From assembly GCF_018873765.1 (NCBI RefSeq), contig NC_057916.1, positions 31,409,501 to 31,473,500 on the forward strand: a stretch of 64,000 nucleotides of DNA, written 5' to 3'. The first letter of the stretch is position 1, and each line of letters starts with the position of its first letter. This document shows, one piece after another, positions 32,640 to 43,227 of this stretch. Both the position numbers and the translations under genes were made by a program. The stretch is from Telopea speciosissima. Lineage: Eukaryota; Streptophyta; Magnoliopsida; Proteales; Proteaceae. Below the pieces are notes generated by a model that worked only from the letters and a program-made list of their open reading frames with translations, ran no database searches and was not told the origin of the DNA.

Positions 32640-34211
32640 CTATTCACTAAATGCAACCTTCCTCTCCTCGATCCTCACCGGAAAACCTCCTTTCATTTTG
32701 GAGGACAAGTAAGAAACGAAAAGTGGGTCAAATTCCTTCTCGGCCGGCACCACCCGATACTTCTGCATCACACCTGCAACTATCCTCTGCATCTGCAAGA
32801 AAGCCATATCTTTCCCTAAGCAGACCCTTGGACCTGCTTGGAACACTGGATATGTATACGGATCTTTTCCCACAAACTTCACCTTCCCAGAAGGAGAGCT
32901 TTCCTCTTTCTCAAGCCACCTCTCCGGTCGAAACTCCATGCAATCTTTGCCCCATATCTTCTCCATCCTTCCCATTGCATAGGGAAAGTATGTCACTCCC
33001 GCTCCTTTCTTCACAAAGGTACCGTCCGGCAAAACATTGTCGGCGGCTGCAAATTTAGTGTCATTTGGGACCGGCGGATACAACCTCATGGTTTCGCAGA
33101 TCGCTGCATGGGTGTAAACAACGTGCTTCACGTCGTCATAATCAAGTGATTCTGGCTTCTCCTTCAACTCCTTCATTAATTCTTCTTCTACACGAGGGTT
33201 GCGAGAAACTAACAAGAAGAACCATATCAAGGCAGCTGATGTGGTATCCCTTCCAGCTAAGATAAAGCTGATCACCATATCTGTAGCAAAACGTTCGTCA
33301 GAATGGCCAGAGTTCAAGATTCTTGAGAGGAGATCCTGTGTTTCTAGTGAAGATTTCTTCTCTTGGAGTTCTCTTTTCTTCTCTCTGACCACCTTCGTTG
33401 CGAATTCACGAACTGTTGCGTTTGCTTCTCGTAGACGTTTCTCGGACCCAATATCAAGTGCACGTTTAAGCTTCCACAAGGGTGGGAATATGTAGTGAAA
33501 CCTCTCACTGCTCAACTGTGTAGCAGCTTCGAATGCTTCGGCGAATTCTGATTTTGGCTGTGGGAATGATGGAGACAGACACGCCGGGTCATAACCAAAA
33601 GCAATTTTACAGACGTTGTCGAAGGTAAACCTCTGAAGGATGTCTTGGAGATCAAGTACGTAATTATTAGAAGCAGCGTCAGATAGGAGAGGAACGAGAC
33701 GGTCCAAGACCTCGTCTTCGACAACAGTTTCAATGAACTTGCGGAGAGATTTGGTGTTGAATTCATGGCTGGAAATCTGTCTCTGAAACCTCCAGTTATC
33801 GCCGTCGGCATTAAAGATGCCAGCGCCGAGGAAATTGGTGAGGGTGTCTCTAAAGAAATCTCCTTTTGGGTAGAGATAGAATTCGTTTTTGAGGATGTGT
33901 TGGACGTTGGCTGGATTAGTAGTTACATGCTGAAGATGGCCAAGAGGTCGATAAAGGAGGATGTTTCCATTAGGACTATCTCGAAGAAGTTCAGCAGCCC
34001 ATTGGTTGAATCGCTCTTGGTTAGCAGAAATGGCAATTGATTGGCCCAACAATGGATATGACTTGGGGAATTTGGTGGTTGTTGTTTGAGATGAAACTAC
34101 GGGAGATAACGACTTCTTCTTTCCCACTCGACTGAAGCTGGTTTTGATGAAGAAGATGAACAGTGGGACAATAACTAGTAGAAGAGAAGCTAAGGACTCA
34201 AGCTGAAACAT
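32640..34211 (-). CDS. CYP94A-like: cytochrome P450, CYP94A-like fatty-acid omega-hydroxylase (gene 2)
   Basis: 523 residues, one exon. Anchor about residues 4-22; PKSYPLLG at 49-56; I-helix AGRDTT 319-324; ETMR 373-376; FRPERW 427-432; haem loop FQAGPRVCLG with Cys464. All P450 signature residues are present, so it looks functional. The frame is open a further 42 codons upstream, but that stretch contains the TATA box, so the shared MFQ start is used. Two oddities: the stop used by the sister genes after RIEERK is lost, adding VAFSE; and FLGAGIF replaces FLGDGIF (Asp to Ala at residue 130) in the region of substrate recognition site 1. It is closest to gene 4 (shared HLQHV, DEVLDRLVPLL, YDDVKHV). 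Gene 1 is convergent with it. Confidence 0.92.
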   Translation of the reverse strand: MFQLESLASLLLVIVPLFIFFIKTSFSRVGKKKSLSPVVSSQTTTTKFPKSYPLLGQSIAISANQERFNQWAAELLRDSPNGNILLYRPLGHLQHVTTNPANVQHILKNEFYLYPKGDFFRDTLTNFLGAGIFNADGDNWRFQRQISSHEFNTKSLRKFIETVVEDEVLDRLVPLLSDAASNNYVLDLQDILQRFTFDNVCKIAFGYDPACLSPSFPQPKSEFAEAFEAATQLSSERFHYIFPPLWKLKRALDIGSEKRLREANATVREFATKVVREKKRELQEKKSSLETQDLLSRILNSGHSDERFATDMVISFILAGRDTTSAALIWFFLLVSRNPRVEEELMKELKEKPESLDYDDVKHVVYTHAAICETMRLYPPVPNDTKFAAADNVLPDGTFVKKGAGVTYFPYAMGRMEKIWGKDCMEFRPERWLEKEESSPSGKVKFVGKDPYTYPVFQAGPRVCLGKDMAFLQMQRIVAGVMQKYRVVPAEKEFDPLFVSYLSSKMKGGFPVRIEERKVAFSE

Positions 34212-34282
34212 GATGATGGGCTTGTTAAGAAGAAGATTGATTGTCGTGTCTGGTTTCTCCACTTCTCTGCATCGTAGTAGTG

Positions 34283-34290
34283 AATTTATA
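34283..34290 (-). promoter_or_regulatory. TATA box of CYP94 gene 2
   Basis: On the minus strand TATAAATT within GCCTATAAATTCACTACTAC, about 75 bp before the start codon; same block as gene 3. Confidence 0.75.
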
Positions 34291-34377
34291 GGCAAGAAAT
34301 CTTTGACAAAATAAGCCAGGAGGTGAGTTTTCAACACTCATGGGGTCACAGCCGAAAAATAAAAGGGACTGTCTAAA

Positions 34378-34389
34378 TTGACTTTGACT
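34378..34389. promoter_or_regulatory. tandem W-box upstream of gene 2
   Basis: TTGACTTTGACT gives two head-to-tail TTGACY cores with no spacer, about 170 bp before the start codon. Conserved at 57864, 44952 and in the orphan promoter at 38729. WRKY control is inferred. Confidence 0.6.
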
Positions 34390-34746
34390 ACTGAAGTAAT
34401 TCCATAATAATTTACAAATCAAATGCAACCTGGCCATTAAGGCGTTGCCACTATTCAGGATGTATTACCGAATCAAAGGCAACCTAACTTGATCAGGTCA
34501 AGCATATTGATATCTTAAATATAATAAGGGATTCTGCCCAAAAAAAAAATATAATAAGAGATTGTTTGTTTGATGGGGACTTAGGTGGTGTGGGAGAATT
34601 GGGATGAGAAAGTAATGATGTGGCATTTCAAAATCCCATTCTAATCTTGTTTGGTTAATATGGAGATGGTGAATTTACAAAAGCTCGGGAATAACATTAA
34701 AGGTTTTATCTGCTGACATGGCACTTGAAAATCCCACCTCTATTCT

Positions 34747-34912
34747 ATTCAAAGTTGGATCTTTATCGCCCCAGTATTGGGGGCGCTGCTGTGCGCATTG
34801 TATGGTGCAGCAGTGCCCATGGGCCCCACCGTACACACATGGGTGTTGTTGCACCGCACGATACGCACAACAGCGCTCCCAATACTGGGGGCGATAATTT
34901 TCCATTCAAAGT
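34747..34912. mobile_element. hairpin element g (same type as c), 9-bp TSD
   Basis: The element is 34756-34903, flanked by ATTCAAAGT on both sides. Tips GGATCTTTATCGCCCCAGTA and GGAAAATTATCGCCCCCAGT match element c, and the centre again holds a GGGGCCCAC-like block with inverted GTGCGCATTGTATGGTGC sequences. Confidence 0.85.
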
Positions 34913-35026
34913 CCCACCAAATTGATTGTTCTTTGGTAATTACTGTGAATGATAAAAAAAATAAAAATCTCACCCCTATTTCCCAGCCTATTACACTATT
35001 AGACACACTATGGGACCCCGCATCAT

Positions 35027-36806
35027 AACCTTCCCAAATCCACAACCTCTACTTCCAAACTTGTACTTCCATCCTACTTCCACGATTTCTGGGAGCGGCA
35101 CCTGACAACCATCCAACGGTTGTTAATCCAAAATTTCAAATAGGTTTTGAACCTCATTAAGCACAAAAACAACCCCAACCGACCCAGACGACCCAAAACC
35201 AAACCTAACCCATTACACGCAAGTGATAAGGTTTCAAAACGATTTGAAATCCCAAATTTCCCAAAATCTCGACCTTCTGCTTCCCTCGCTCTCTTCTTCT
35301 CCAAATCTACCTGAACCACACCAGAAATGGGTGATCGACATTGCAGCGTCCATCTGAGCCGCGGCAACCATCGTGGAGAAAAAGTAAAACCCTACTTCGC
35401 AATCCACCCTTCTCCCTTCAAAACCCTTCTCGAACGAAATGCTCTAAAACTCTGTGTTGCAGAAGAACTCCATCGCTCCAATTGTATTTTTTCATTTTAC
35501 TCCCTTTCTGTGGATGAATAATGTCTTCTTCTTTTTTTTTTTTTTTTTGACAGGTTAAACTGAACACCCAAAAACCCCCCATCTTCTTATTTATTCTTCT
35601 TCTGCAAACACGAACATGCCCTTGTGGCAAAACTCTGGTTTGCCCCTTTCTCCATCCGCTCCGCCATCTTTCATTTGTCTTCTTTTTTTTTTTGGATAGG
35701 TTAAACTGAACACCCAAAAACATGCCCTTGTGGCCTTGCCCTCATCTTCTTCTGCAACCCAGCCCAACCCCTGTTCTTAGCCTTGAAATTATATTATGGT
35801 AAGTATCAAACCATTAATAAATATGATTATCTTCAATGCTATAGTCTAAAACTTGTTCTGGGCTGAGTAAAGGACGGGCCAATTTCCAGTGTTAGGATGG
35901 TTATGGTTTATTTATTTGTTCCCTGTGAAATGGACAATGGTTGTGATATAGTTCCTCTCACACCTACAAATGCAATTTATGTGAAGGTCTTGGGTTGAGG
36001 ACAGCGAGGAAAAACCAAGCATGTGCAAAGGTTCTTGAGGGAGGTCAGATGGAAGTGGAAATGGGATGACTGAGTGTGATTTTACTGGTTCATGCTATCA
36101 AGAAATTGGATTTATGGTTGCAATAAACAAGGTTGATGAGGGTGTCGAGAAGGGTCCACACTTGATCCTTTTGGTTGTTGGGATCAAATCTGTTCAATTT
36201 ACTTAGAATAGAAGATGTGATATGAGAATGCAGCAGAGAGATCAGAATTTACAGATTAAAAAACATGAAATTCCAGATAACAGAAACAGAGGGTAAAGGG
36301 AGATGATGTTTTATTCTAGCAGCAACAGAAATAGAACATAAGAGATGAGAGAACTGGAGAGGAGAAGAATACGAGAGTACATTCCAGCCTCTATGGTTGA
36401 TGACCCTCTGCAATCTGTGTGAGCTAAACTATTTCTACAAGTATGGTTTACAACTATTTTTCCTCAACCTGCACCTGAGTGGAGCGATGGAGTTCTTCTG
36501 CAACTCAGAGTTTTAGGGCATTTCGTTCGAATAGAAATGGGGATGAGTGGGGCTTAGTTTGAGTGAAAATGGTTGGGTTAAAAGTGGGTTTAGTTTGAGT
36601 GAGATGAACCGGTTGTGTTGGGTTGGGTAGTTTTTTGGGTTTATGGTGGCCGGTCCAGATAGGTCTCATCAGATTTTCAAAAAAAATTGAATTAATTCAA
36701 GTACAGTCGTTGGATGGTCATAAAGACAGGTGGTGTGCCGAGAAATCGTGGAAGTAGGATGGAAGTACAACACATGGAAGTAGAGGATGTGGATCCTAAC
36801 ATTCCC
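35027..36806. mobile_element. MULE-like TIR element 4
   Basis: The element is 35036-36797, with inverted repeats of several hundred bp. The outer ATCCACAACCTCTACTTCC pairs with ATCCACATCCTCTACTTCC read from the right; TTCCATCCTACTTCCACGAT and CATCCAACG follow on both sides, and the inner AACGAAATGC / GAAGAACTCCATCGCTCCA blocks near 35440 and 36500 also pair. Flanks AACCTTCCC and AACATTCCC are an 8/9 duplication. Inside, a GACAGGTTAAACTGAACACCCAAA-type block is repeated directly at about 35550 and 35698. No transposase and no recognisable captured gene. Confidence 0.75.
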
Positions 36807-37646
36807 ACTCCATCCTCCATGTCAAACAAACGACGGATAAAAAAAAAAACTTAGAAAAAATTATAAGGAATGGCAACTAGAGTGGCAGGAAGAAGAAGGA
36901 GGGGTATGAATGGGTGTCTCGTAGAACCGTGATAAGAGAGATATGGTGGTGGAGGTAAAACTATCAAAAAATTTCTTTAGATGAGTGAGGAAACTTTTTC
37001 TTTGGCTAATTTTGTAAATCCAAACCCAACACATTGTATTTTTGTAAACTGAAAGAATTTTTCGAATTAGTTTTCTCGTCCACCATCTTAATGGATTACA
37101 TGATCTGGATCTTTAGACCATTCAAATAGAATAAATTCTGTTCTCCATAGGATGAATTGTCAAAACTATCCTCTATTTTTGTTTTTTCTTTGGATCTACT
37201 CCAAAAAGTGCATGGTATGTCAACCGGCGAATCTTTCACCATACAATAAATATAATTAAATTATTAAAAATATAAAATATGGTAAAATTTACAGAAAAAA
37301 AAAATTAGAGTATCACGAATCATGATAGTTCAATCTATGGAGAAGCTAAGAGGTACATTACATGCAGGTGATTATAGACCATAACTATTATTTATGGATC
37401 AAAAAAAATGAAAGGGAGGGGAAATTAATGATCACTCTGCAAGTTTTAGGCAACTCGATCGGGTAATTATAGCATGATGGTGGGCTAAGATCGTGCTTTC
37501 AAGTGTAGGATAATGACATAGAGTGTATTGACCGGCATGAATAATGATACCATTTACTTTGAAGACTTCATGCATGCTTATGGCTTTTTTGACTCAAGAT
37601 TGAATCAGCTGATCCATGATTCCAGGTTTATTCTAAGGGTGCAACC
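36807..37646. other. upstream flank of gene 2; no gene
   Basis: AT-rich sequence. Positions about 37390-37640 are the upstream module shared by the P450 units (GGGAGGGGAAAT, ATGATGGTGG, CTTTCAAGTGTAGGATA, GTATTGACCGGCATG). Confidence 0.5.
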
Positions 37647-37855
37647 ATGTTAGGCGGACCTTGATACTCTAGTGCCGAGCTGTCCGGCAGGACCCTACTG
37701 TCAAGACACAGCAAGGTGGGGAATGATCGTCTTATCCCTACCCAAGCACCTTGTCCGAGTGGGGGTAAGACGGTCATTTACTGACTTGTTGTGTCTTGGC
37801 AGTAGGATCCTGCCGAGCAGCTTGACAATAGAGGATCCAAAAATTGATGTTGGGC
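37647..37855. mobile_element. hairpin element h, 9-bp TSD
   Basis: The element is 37656-37846, flanked by ATGTTAGGC and ATGTTGGGC. The related flank of gene 3 has ATGTTAGGCTGGG uninterrupted at 45637. Arms GATACTCTAGTGCCGAGC and CAGGACCCTACTGTCAAGAC have inverted partners. Core AATGATCGTCTTATCCC. Confidence 0.83.
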
Positions 37856-37971
37856 TGGGATGAGCTTGATTTTTTTTTCGTCACTTTAATGTTGTTTTTA
37901 CACAGGAAGGAAAAAAATAATTTTCACTTAAATACGAATATGTTTTATATATTTAATCAATGGTTATTAAA

Positions 37972-38515
37972 TGTAAAGGTTGCTTCATTGTAACCAAGTG
38001 GTCACGAGTTTGGGTCTCAAAACAGTTTCTTTGCGAAAGCAAGGGTAAGGCTACATACATTATGACCCTTCCCAAACCTAGTAGTGACGGAAGCCTCGTG
38101 CACTTTTTTCTCTCGCTAAAAGTCAGCAGAGGATTATATTACTAAGAATGAGAAAATGGAGAATACAATGAAAAGTGATTCACTTTTTCACCTTTGGCAT
38201 GGCCATTAGTGGAAGCCAAAACACCACCAGAAAATTACAAGTCTGGCCCGAAATCCCCTTAGTTATGTGAAACAGAATCTCGGTCTTAAAGAAGCAACCA
38301 AGAGATGTCTGTATGTATAAAACCTAGAACACCATTCCAAACCACATTCGTCATGGAAGCCACAGCATGCTTGGAGAGCTTATCCGCAACACAGTTTGCC
38401 TCATGGAAATAGTGAGAAATCTTCTAACAAATCCTATCTAGGTTTTTTTTAAAGTGCCACCATTTTTGCTGAAAATTCTAGGGGAAGTCTCGTGCACTGA
38501 ATACACACTTTTCTT
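37972..38515 (+). mobile_element. 5'-truncated Au-like SINE, split by a LINE fragment
   Basis: GGTTGCTTCATTGTAACC, GGTCACGAGTTTGGGTCTC, GCAAGGGTAAGGCTACATAC and GACGGAAGCCTCGTGCAC match the SINE at 51715-51881 read on its own strand. The 3' end resumes at about 38490 with CTCGTGCACTGAATACAC. The 5' end, including the tRNA-like A box, is missing. The empty site is at about 45670 (GGTTATTAAATGTAAATTATGATAC, quoted in part). Confidence 0.75.
38108..38489 (-). mobile_element. 5'-truncated LINE inside the SINE
   Basis: The minus strand reads HYFHEANCVADKLSKHAVAS, the C-terminal RNase H of plant L1 ORF2, then a 3' UTR ending CTGACTTTTAGCGAGAGAAAAA. CTCGTGCACT flanks it on both sides as a target-site duplication derived from the SINE 3' end. 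Confidence 0.8.
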
Positions 38516-38654
38516 TTATTAAATATGAATTATGATACTTATTTTTTTTTTTGTATGAAAAATTAAGATACTTAATGCATAGCCCATATCTTGCTCAAAT
38601 CTTTTATATAAATAGTTTTCTACAGTAAGGAACTTTTTCTTTCTTTTTTGAGTG

Positions 38655-38880
38655 GTAAACACTCATGAGGAGTACAACTGAAAATGCAAGGAAGTGGTAT
38701 TACAGCTTCTTTCAATATTCCCAATAAATTGACTTTGACCACTTTAAGCAATTGCTTTATAATTACCAAATCAAAGGGCAAAGCAACCTAACTATTAAGG
38801 CGTTGCTACTATTCAGACTGTAGTACCAAATCAAAGACAACCTAACCTGGTTAGGTCGACTATTTTAATTTCTTAAATAC
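38655..38880 (-). promoter_or_regulatory. orphan CYP94 upstream region (ghost promoter)
   Basis: AACACTCATGAGG, TTGACTTTGACCAC, TACCAAATCAAAG, TTAAGGCGTTGCTACTATTCAG and CAACCTAACCTGGTTAGG match 34330-34510, the upstream region of gene 2, in the same orientation. No TATA block and no P450 coding sequence follow on the low-coordinate side; instead there is a continuation of the gene 2 far-upstream sequence. A fifth gene copy was probably deleted here. Confidence 0.7.
38729..38740. promoter_or_regulatory. tandem W-box in the orphan promoter
   Basis: TTGACTTTGACC, aligned with the sites upstream of genes 2-4, has both cores fitting TTGACY even though no gene remains next to it. Confidence 0.55.
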
Positions 38881-39009
38881 AATTAATGTAAACAAATCAT
38901 TAAAAATTAAAAATAGAAATTAGGAGAAAAAATAATTAGAGACTCACAAAAGCTATGAATATTGTTTGTTCTTGATGGAGAACACGAATTATAATTAAAG
39001 ATGAAATGG

Positions 39010-40795
39010 ATCGATAAGAATTCTATATAGCACTATCTATATTCGCACTCGATTAGCTTTCAAACTCATTCAGATAGTTTCTAGATATCATTTTTTTTTA
39101 TTACGGATTCCCCTAACGGATACGAATATGAACCGGATATTGATTTTTGACTATCCATATGAGTGACTAGCGATTACTATAAATTTTGGTTTCATGCAGG
39201 CGAGTTGCAGCTTACAATCCGAACAGAAGACGCAATTTTGGAGTTAGCTGAACTTTTTTCCCATCCATTGTAGTACATGCATCACCCAGGGCATGAGAGG
39301 CATGATGACTTGACGACATCTTCACCTTCCTCTGGCTTATCATCGATAGTTTATTCAAGATGCCAAACTCAACGGTGACCACTAAACATAGGGGTTGGGC
39401 TCCGGCGAGTTCCCATAACCACACTGCTTATGAGTCACCTGCTCATTCTTCAACAGGCACACGGTTACGGTTAGAGCCCTAGTCTCCTCCAACAACATGG
39501 GAGCTTTCGGTTTAATGTTCTATTCCACTCCCCGATGGAGATTCTTTTTACCATTCCCTCACAGCGCTACTTACTTCGCTATCAATCACCCTAGATTAAT
39601 TAGCCTTACAAAGTTGTCCTTGTTGATACACACTGGGTTCCACGTGCCCCTTGCTATTCGCTCAGAGTGTAAACTAGTGATGTTTTCGATTACTGGACTA
39701 TTGCCATTCAGGGTGCAGTACTTTATCGCTTCGCCTAGCAGCATACCACTATTAATTTACACCGTTAGCTCTCTGTGTTGAGCAGAGGAGAATTTGAGAA
39801 GAGGAAAACTCTACTAGGGTTGATGTATTTATAAATATTTTTCTTTCATTTGATTTCTTGTTTAAAAGTTACATGTAGTATGTTGTGAGCTAATAAGAGT
39901 ATTTTAGTATTATAAAATATTATTTATAAAACTATTACTTTATCATATTTTTATAATCGGATTGGATACTATAGCTTACGAACGGATTCGAATAGTTTTC
40001 GGATATCGATTTTTCAAATGCAGATTCCCCTAAATGGATACAAACACGAATCAATAGGGGTGTCAACCGGTTGGGCTCGGTCAATCTCGATCGGGCCTAA
40101 CCGGGCTTCACCAATCTCAATCCTTGCACTGTACGTGATCGCCCGTTTAGCTAATCGGGCCGAGCCTAGACGGGCTCGATCGGTCTCGGGATATAATCGG
40201 ACTATAAGAATCGGGTCTTAACCAGGCTGTGTGCCTGGACTGCCTGCTCAGTCCTAATCGGGCCTTAAACGGGTCTTAAATGGTGCTTCACATATATTTC
40301 CCATTTTCTTTTCTATTCTATTTTTTTATTTTTTCCATGTCCCTCATAATCAATACAGAAAATAAAACCAAATGCATATTGTGAGCCCACAACGGAGCCA
40401 ATTAGCTGAGCCAACACACTTCAGACGTAACCAATAGAAGTATAAAACTCATCCACCTCATAACCCAATGACCATATATTAAATAGAAACATAAGAATTG
40501 TTTCAACAGGTCAAGAACCAATCCTACTTGTGCACGATTCAAGGTATCGGTATTGTATCGACCGTATCAATATCATAAAATGATTAAAAAAATATATATA
40601 TTACTATTTTTATAAGTAAAATGATCTGATCCAACCTGATATGGCTGATCTATATTGATATTTATAACGATATCAAAAAAAAATGTATCTTGGGCGCATT
40701 TCTCCCAAGGGAGTAGCGAACCACCAGGCAAACCCTGGATCAGCATATACGAATTTTTGACTATCCATTTACTATCCATTGACATTCTTAGCTAC
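39010..40795. mobile_element. nested hAT-like elements, boundaries uncertain
   Basis: GGATTCCCCTAACGGATACG (39108) and GCAGATTCCCCTAAATGGATAC (about 40020, trimmed) with ATTTTTGACTATCC-type motifs are the subterminal repeats seen in the hAT-like element at 13878. A second unit starts AGGGGTGTCAACCGG at 40056 and may end TTGACATTCTTA at about 40788. No clean 8-bp duplication was found. The plus-strand frame at 39497-39781 is not recognisable. Confidence 0.45.
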
Positions 40796-40975
40796 AATAC
40801 ATATAAGTGGTTATAAACCATAACTATTGTCTACGAATAAGAAATGAAAGGTAGGAGGAAATGACCAGATTGGGGTCGCCTGCTGCTGTGTCTCTAGCAA
40901 GGCAGTTGGGGCAGCCACGCAGTTGATTCGGATCGCTCTCAAGTTGTAATCATTTCGGTTAATTACTGTATGATG

Positions 40976-41182
40976 GTGGCGGAAGAATCCAAATCCTCTA
41001 CTGCCCAGCTGCCCGACAGGACCGTGCTACCCAGACACGGGGTTGCGTGCAATTATCGCCTTACCCCCACTCGGGCAAGGCTTTTGGGCAGGGATAAGGC
41101 AGACCATGCGTGCAGCCCCGCAGCCCTGTGTCAGGGCAGCACGGTCCTGCTCGACAGTAAAGGATTCAAAATCGTGGCAGAA
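40976..41182. mobile_element. hairpin element i, 9-bp TSD
   Basis: The element is 40985-41173, flanked by GTGGCGGAA and GTGGCAGAA (8/9). The homologous upstream module at 37476 lacks it. Arms GACAGGACCGTGCT, CAGACACGGGG and CGTGCA pair. Core AATTATCGCCTTACCCCC. Confidence 0.83.
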
Positions 41183-42469
41183 AGCCTGCTTTCAAGTATA
41201 GGATAGGGTGTATTGACTGACATGGATACCGATGCCATTTACATTCTAGACTTCATTCATGCATTTGGCATGGATTAGATCCATGATTCCAGGTTTAAAG
41301 TAAAGTACAACCATGTCAAGCTGGTCCGGGCTTTGCCCTGTTTTTGTCAATTTTATTTTATTTTTACATTAAAAAAAAAAGAAGAAAAAAAATGTTACAT
41401 AAATGTGTATATGTTTTATGGGAAAAAAATGCTATCTGATCTCATGGTTCCTGCACCTAGATACAGGGTGCGTGAAATGATTGTTGCACCTCCATGAAAA
41501 GGCGAAAATGTCGCCCCTTGTGATGCTTGTGCATGTGTTACCATTGATCGTGCGTCTATGCGGTCTCTTGAGGTCCAAACAGCGTTCTCCCGTCCATATT
41601 TTATATAAGAGTCTCTCTCTGCAAATCCCTAGCGGAAGACGATTTTGAGAGGATCTATCCGGGAGCATGCACTATGCGCATAAACACAGAAAGGGTCGAA
41701 TGGATGCCCTTGTTGATACTTCCACGTGCATTCTCATTAGCCCTCATCCGTGCACACAGGACCACGCTTTCCCACAAGAAACACTTCCCCTAAACGTTTT
41801 TTTAGCATTGTTGCTCAAAAAAATAAAGTGGGGCCGGGGGGCGCTAGTCGGATTAAAACTTCTGCAATTCCTTCATCTTGCGGTGTCTTGCAATTTGGAC
41901 CTGACAGCTCGATTTTGGGAAGATGCTTCATCCAAAGGTGCGAGCTCGATTGACACAATCTGTATTTTTTTTTTCTTTCTTCTCAAGCTCGGCACCATTG
42001 GATTGAATATTGCATCATCCACATGTCGAGCTTTCAAGGCACCGTAAGATTAAAAAGCTGCAGAAGATTTTTTACTGAGCTCTTAAAATGAGGTCCCAGA
42101 AAAAAAAAAATTTAAAAGAACTCTGCTATTGCTGTTGCAGATGGACTTGGCTATGGTGTTTGATCTATCTCTGTCGTCTTAATTTTTTATTAGATTCCAT
42201 AGAATATGTGGTAGAGTGGAATTGGGGATTGGAGGTTGCAGCAGTGGAGGTGGTGGTTGGAGGTTGCAACAGTGGAACAAAAAGAAATGAAGAAGTGGGT
42301 TCCTTTGAGTGATATATACTATATTTCCTCTATTCCAAAGTAAGAATTTTATTGTTTTTGACTTTTTTTCACAAATTGAAGTGAATGAGGATGGTGATAG
42401 AGAGAAGCAATGGCCTTCTAGAGGGTTCATTTTGGTTGAAATCGGAGAGAGATGAAAGTGAGAAAATAA
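41183..42469. other. intergenic, no gene recognised
   Basis: Positions 41190-41340 finish the P450 upstream module (ATTGACTGACATGG, CCATGATTCCAGG). At 41470-41600 a partial hairpin has the core AATGATTGTTGCACC. The rest, including short open frames at 41667-42047, shows no family signature. Confidence 0.4.
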
Positions 42470-42696
42470 CCTAACATACATAGGGCTCCTGTTGATGGCA
42501 ATGCTGAGGGTGGGGTCTAGGGAAATTCCTCCTAATCATTGTTCTGCTCCTTGCCGGCTCCATGCCAAGGAGGAGATGGTTTTATTTGAATTCTGATGTT
42601 TCCATTTGGGGATCTCTCTGATGAACTTGTATTCTAGTTTTTCATTTTTAATACATATTTTGCTGATCTTTAACAAAAAAACCCTGACATACATAG
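42470..42696 (+). mobile_element. short 3' LINE fragment with TSD
   Basis: 42483-42683 ends TAATACATATTTTGCTGATC, then TTTAACAAAAAAA, the standard plant L1 3' terminus. CTAACATACATAG (42470-42482) and CTGACATACATAG (42684-42696) are a 13-bp duplication. Confidence 0.8.
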
Positions 42697-43227
42697 TGGA
42701 AATCAAAGAGATGAAAGTGAGAGAATACGAGTTGTAGGTCTTGAATACCTCACCAGAAGTTGCAGGTCTTGAGTACGAGCATGGTCGTTGCTCCTCTTTG
42801 ATTTCGTTCACCAAAAGTTTCAGGTCCTCTCTTCCGCTATAGAAGATATGACATGGTTAGAGTTCATCCCTTGAAGCCTTAAAGGTTTGGAGAAATGAGG
42901 GTAAAGTTGATAGAATCTTTAAAACTTAGGGTAGGGGAATGTAATTTCTCTTTATTAATAACTTTATTTCAAATTTAACAGAAAAATGTATTTTTTATTT
43001 TATTTTTCATTGAGGAACAAATAATTAGAAAAGTAGATAAAACAAAATATTTATATTTTTCTTTTCTTCTTTATTTATTTCTTTGCCAAACAAAAAACAA
43101 CCATGGGCTATATTACAAACAGTAACGTTATCCAAATTACGGATTTAAAAAGCGGAAAAGGCTTTCCCTTTATCCCTAATCAAATAAAAGTTAACTGAGC
43201 ATTCTAAGCTCAAACACAGGTTCAATA

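Noticed and set aside
34212..34337. Longer N-termini of genes 2, 3 and 4 (open frame upstream of MFQ)
   Set aside because: The extensions contain, or begin just after, the conserved TATA box and are not alike in sequence or length. All four genes share the MFQ start.
35930..36100. Possible captured ribosomal-protein exon in MULE 4
   Set aside because: A short NAIYVKVLG stretch looked suggestive, but the following residues do not fit any family I know and stops interrupt it.
39497..39781. 94-codon plus-strand frame
   Set aside because: No recognisable motif; it lies inside hAT-like debris with recurring subterminal repeats.
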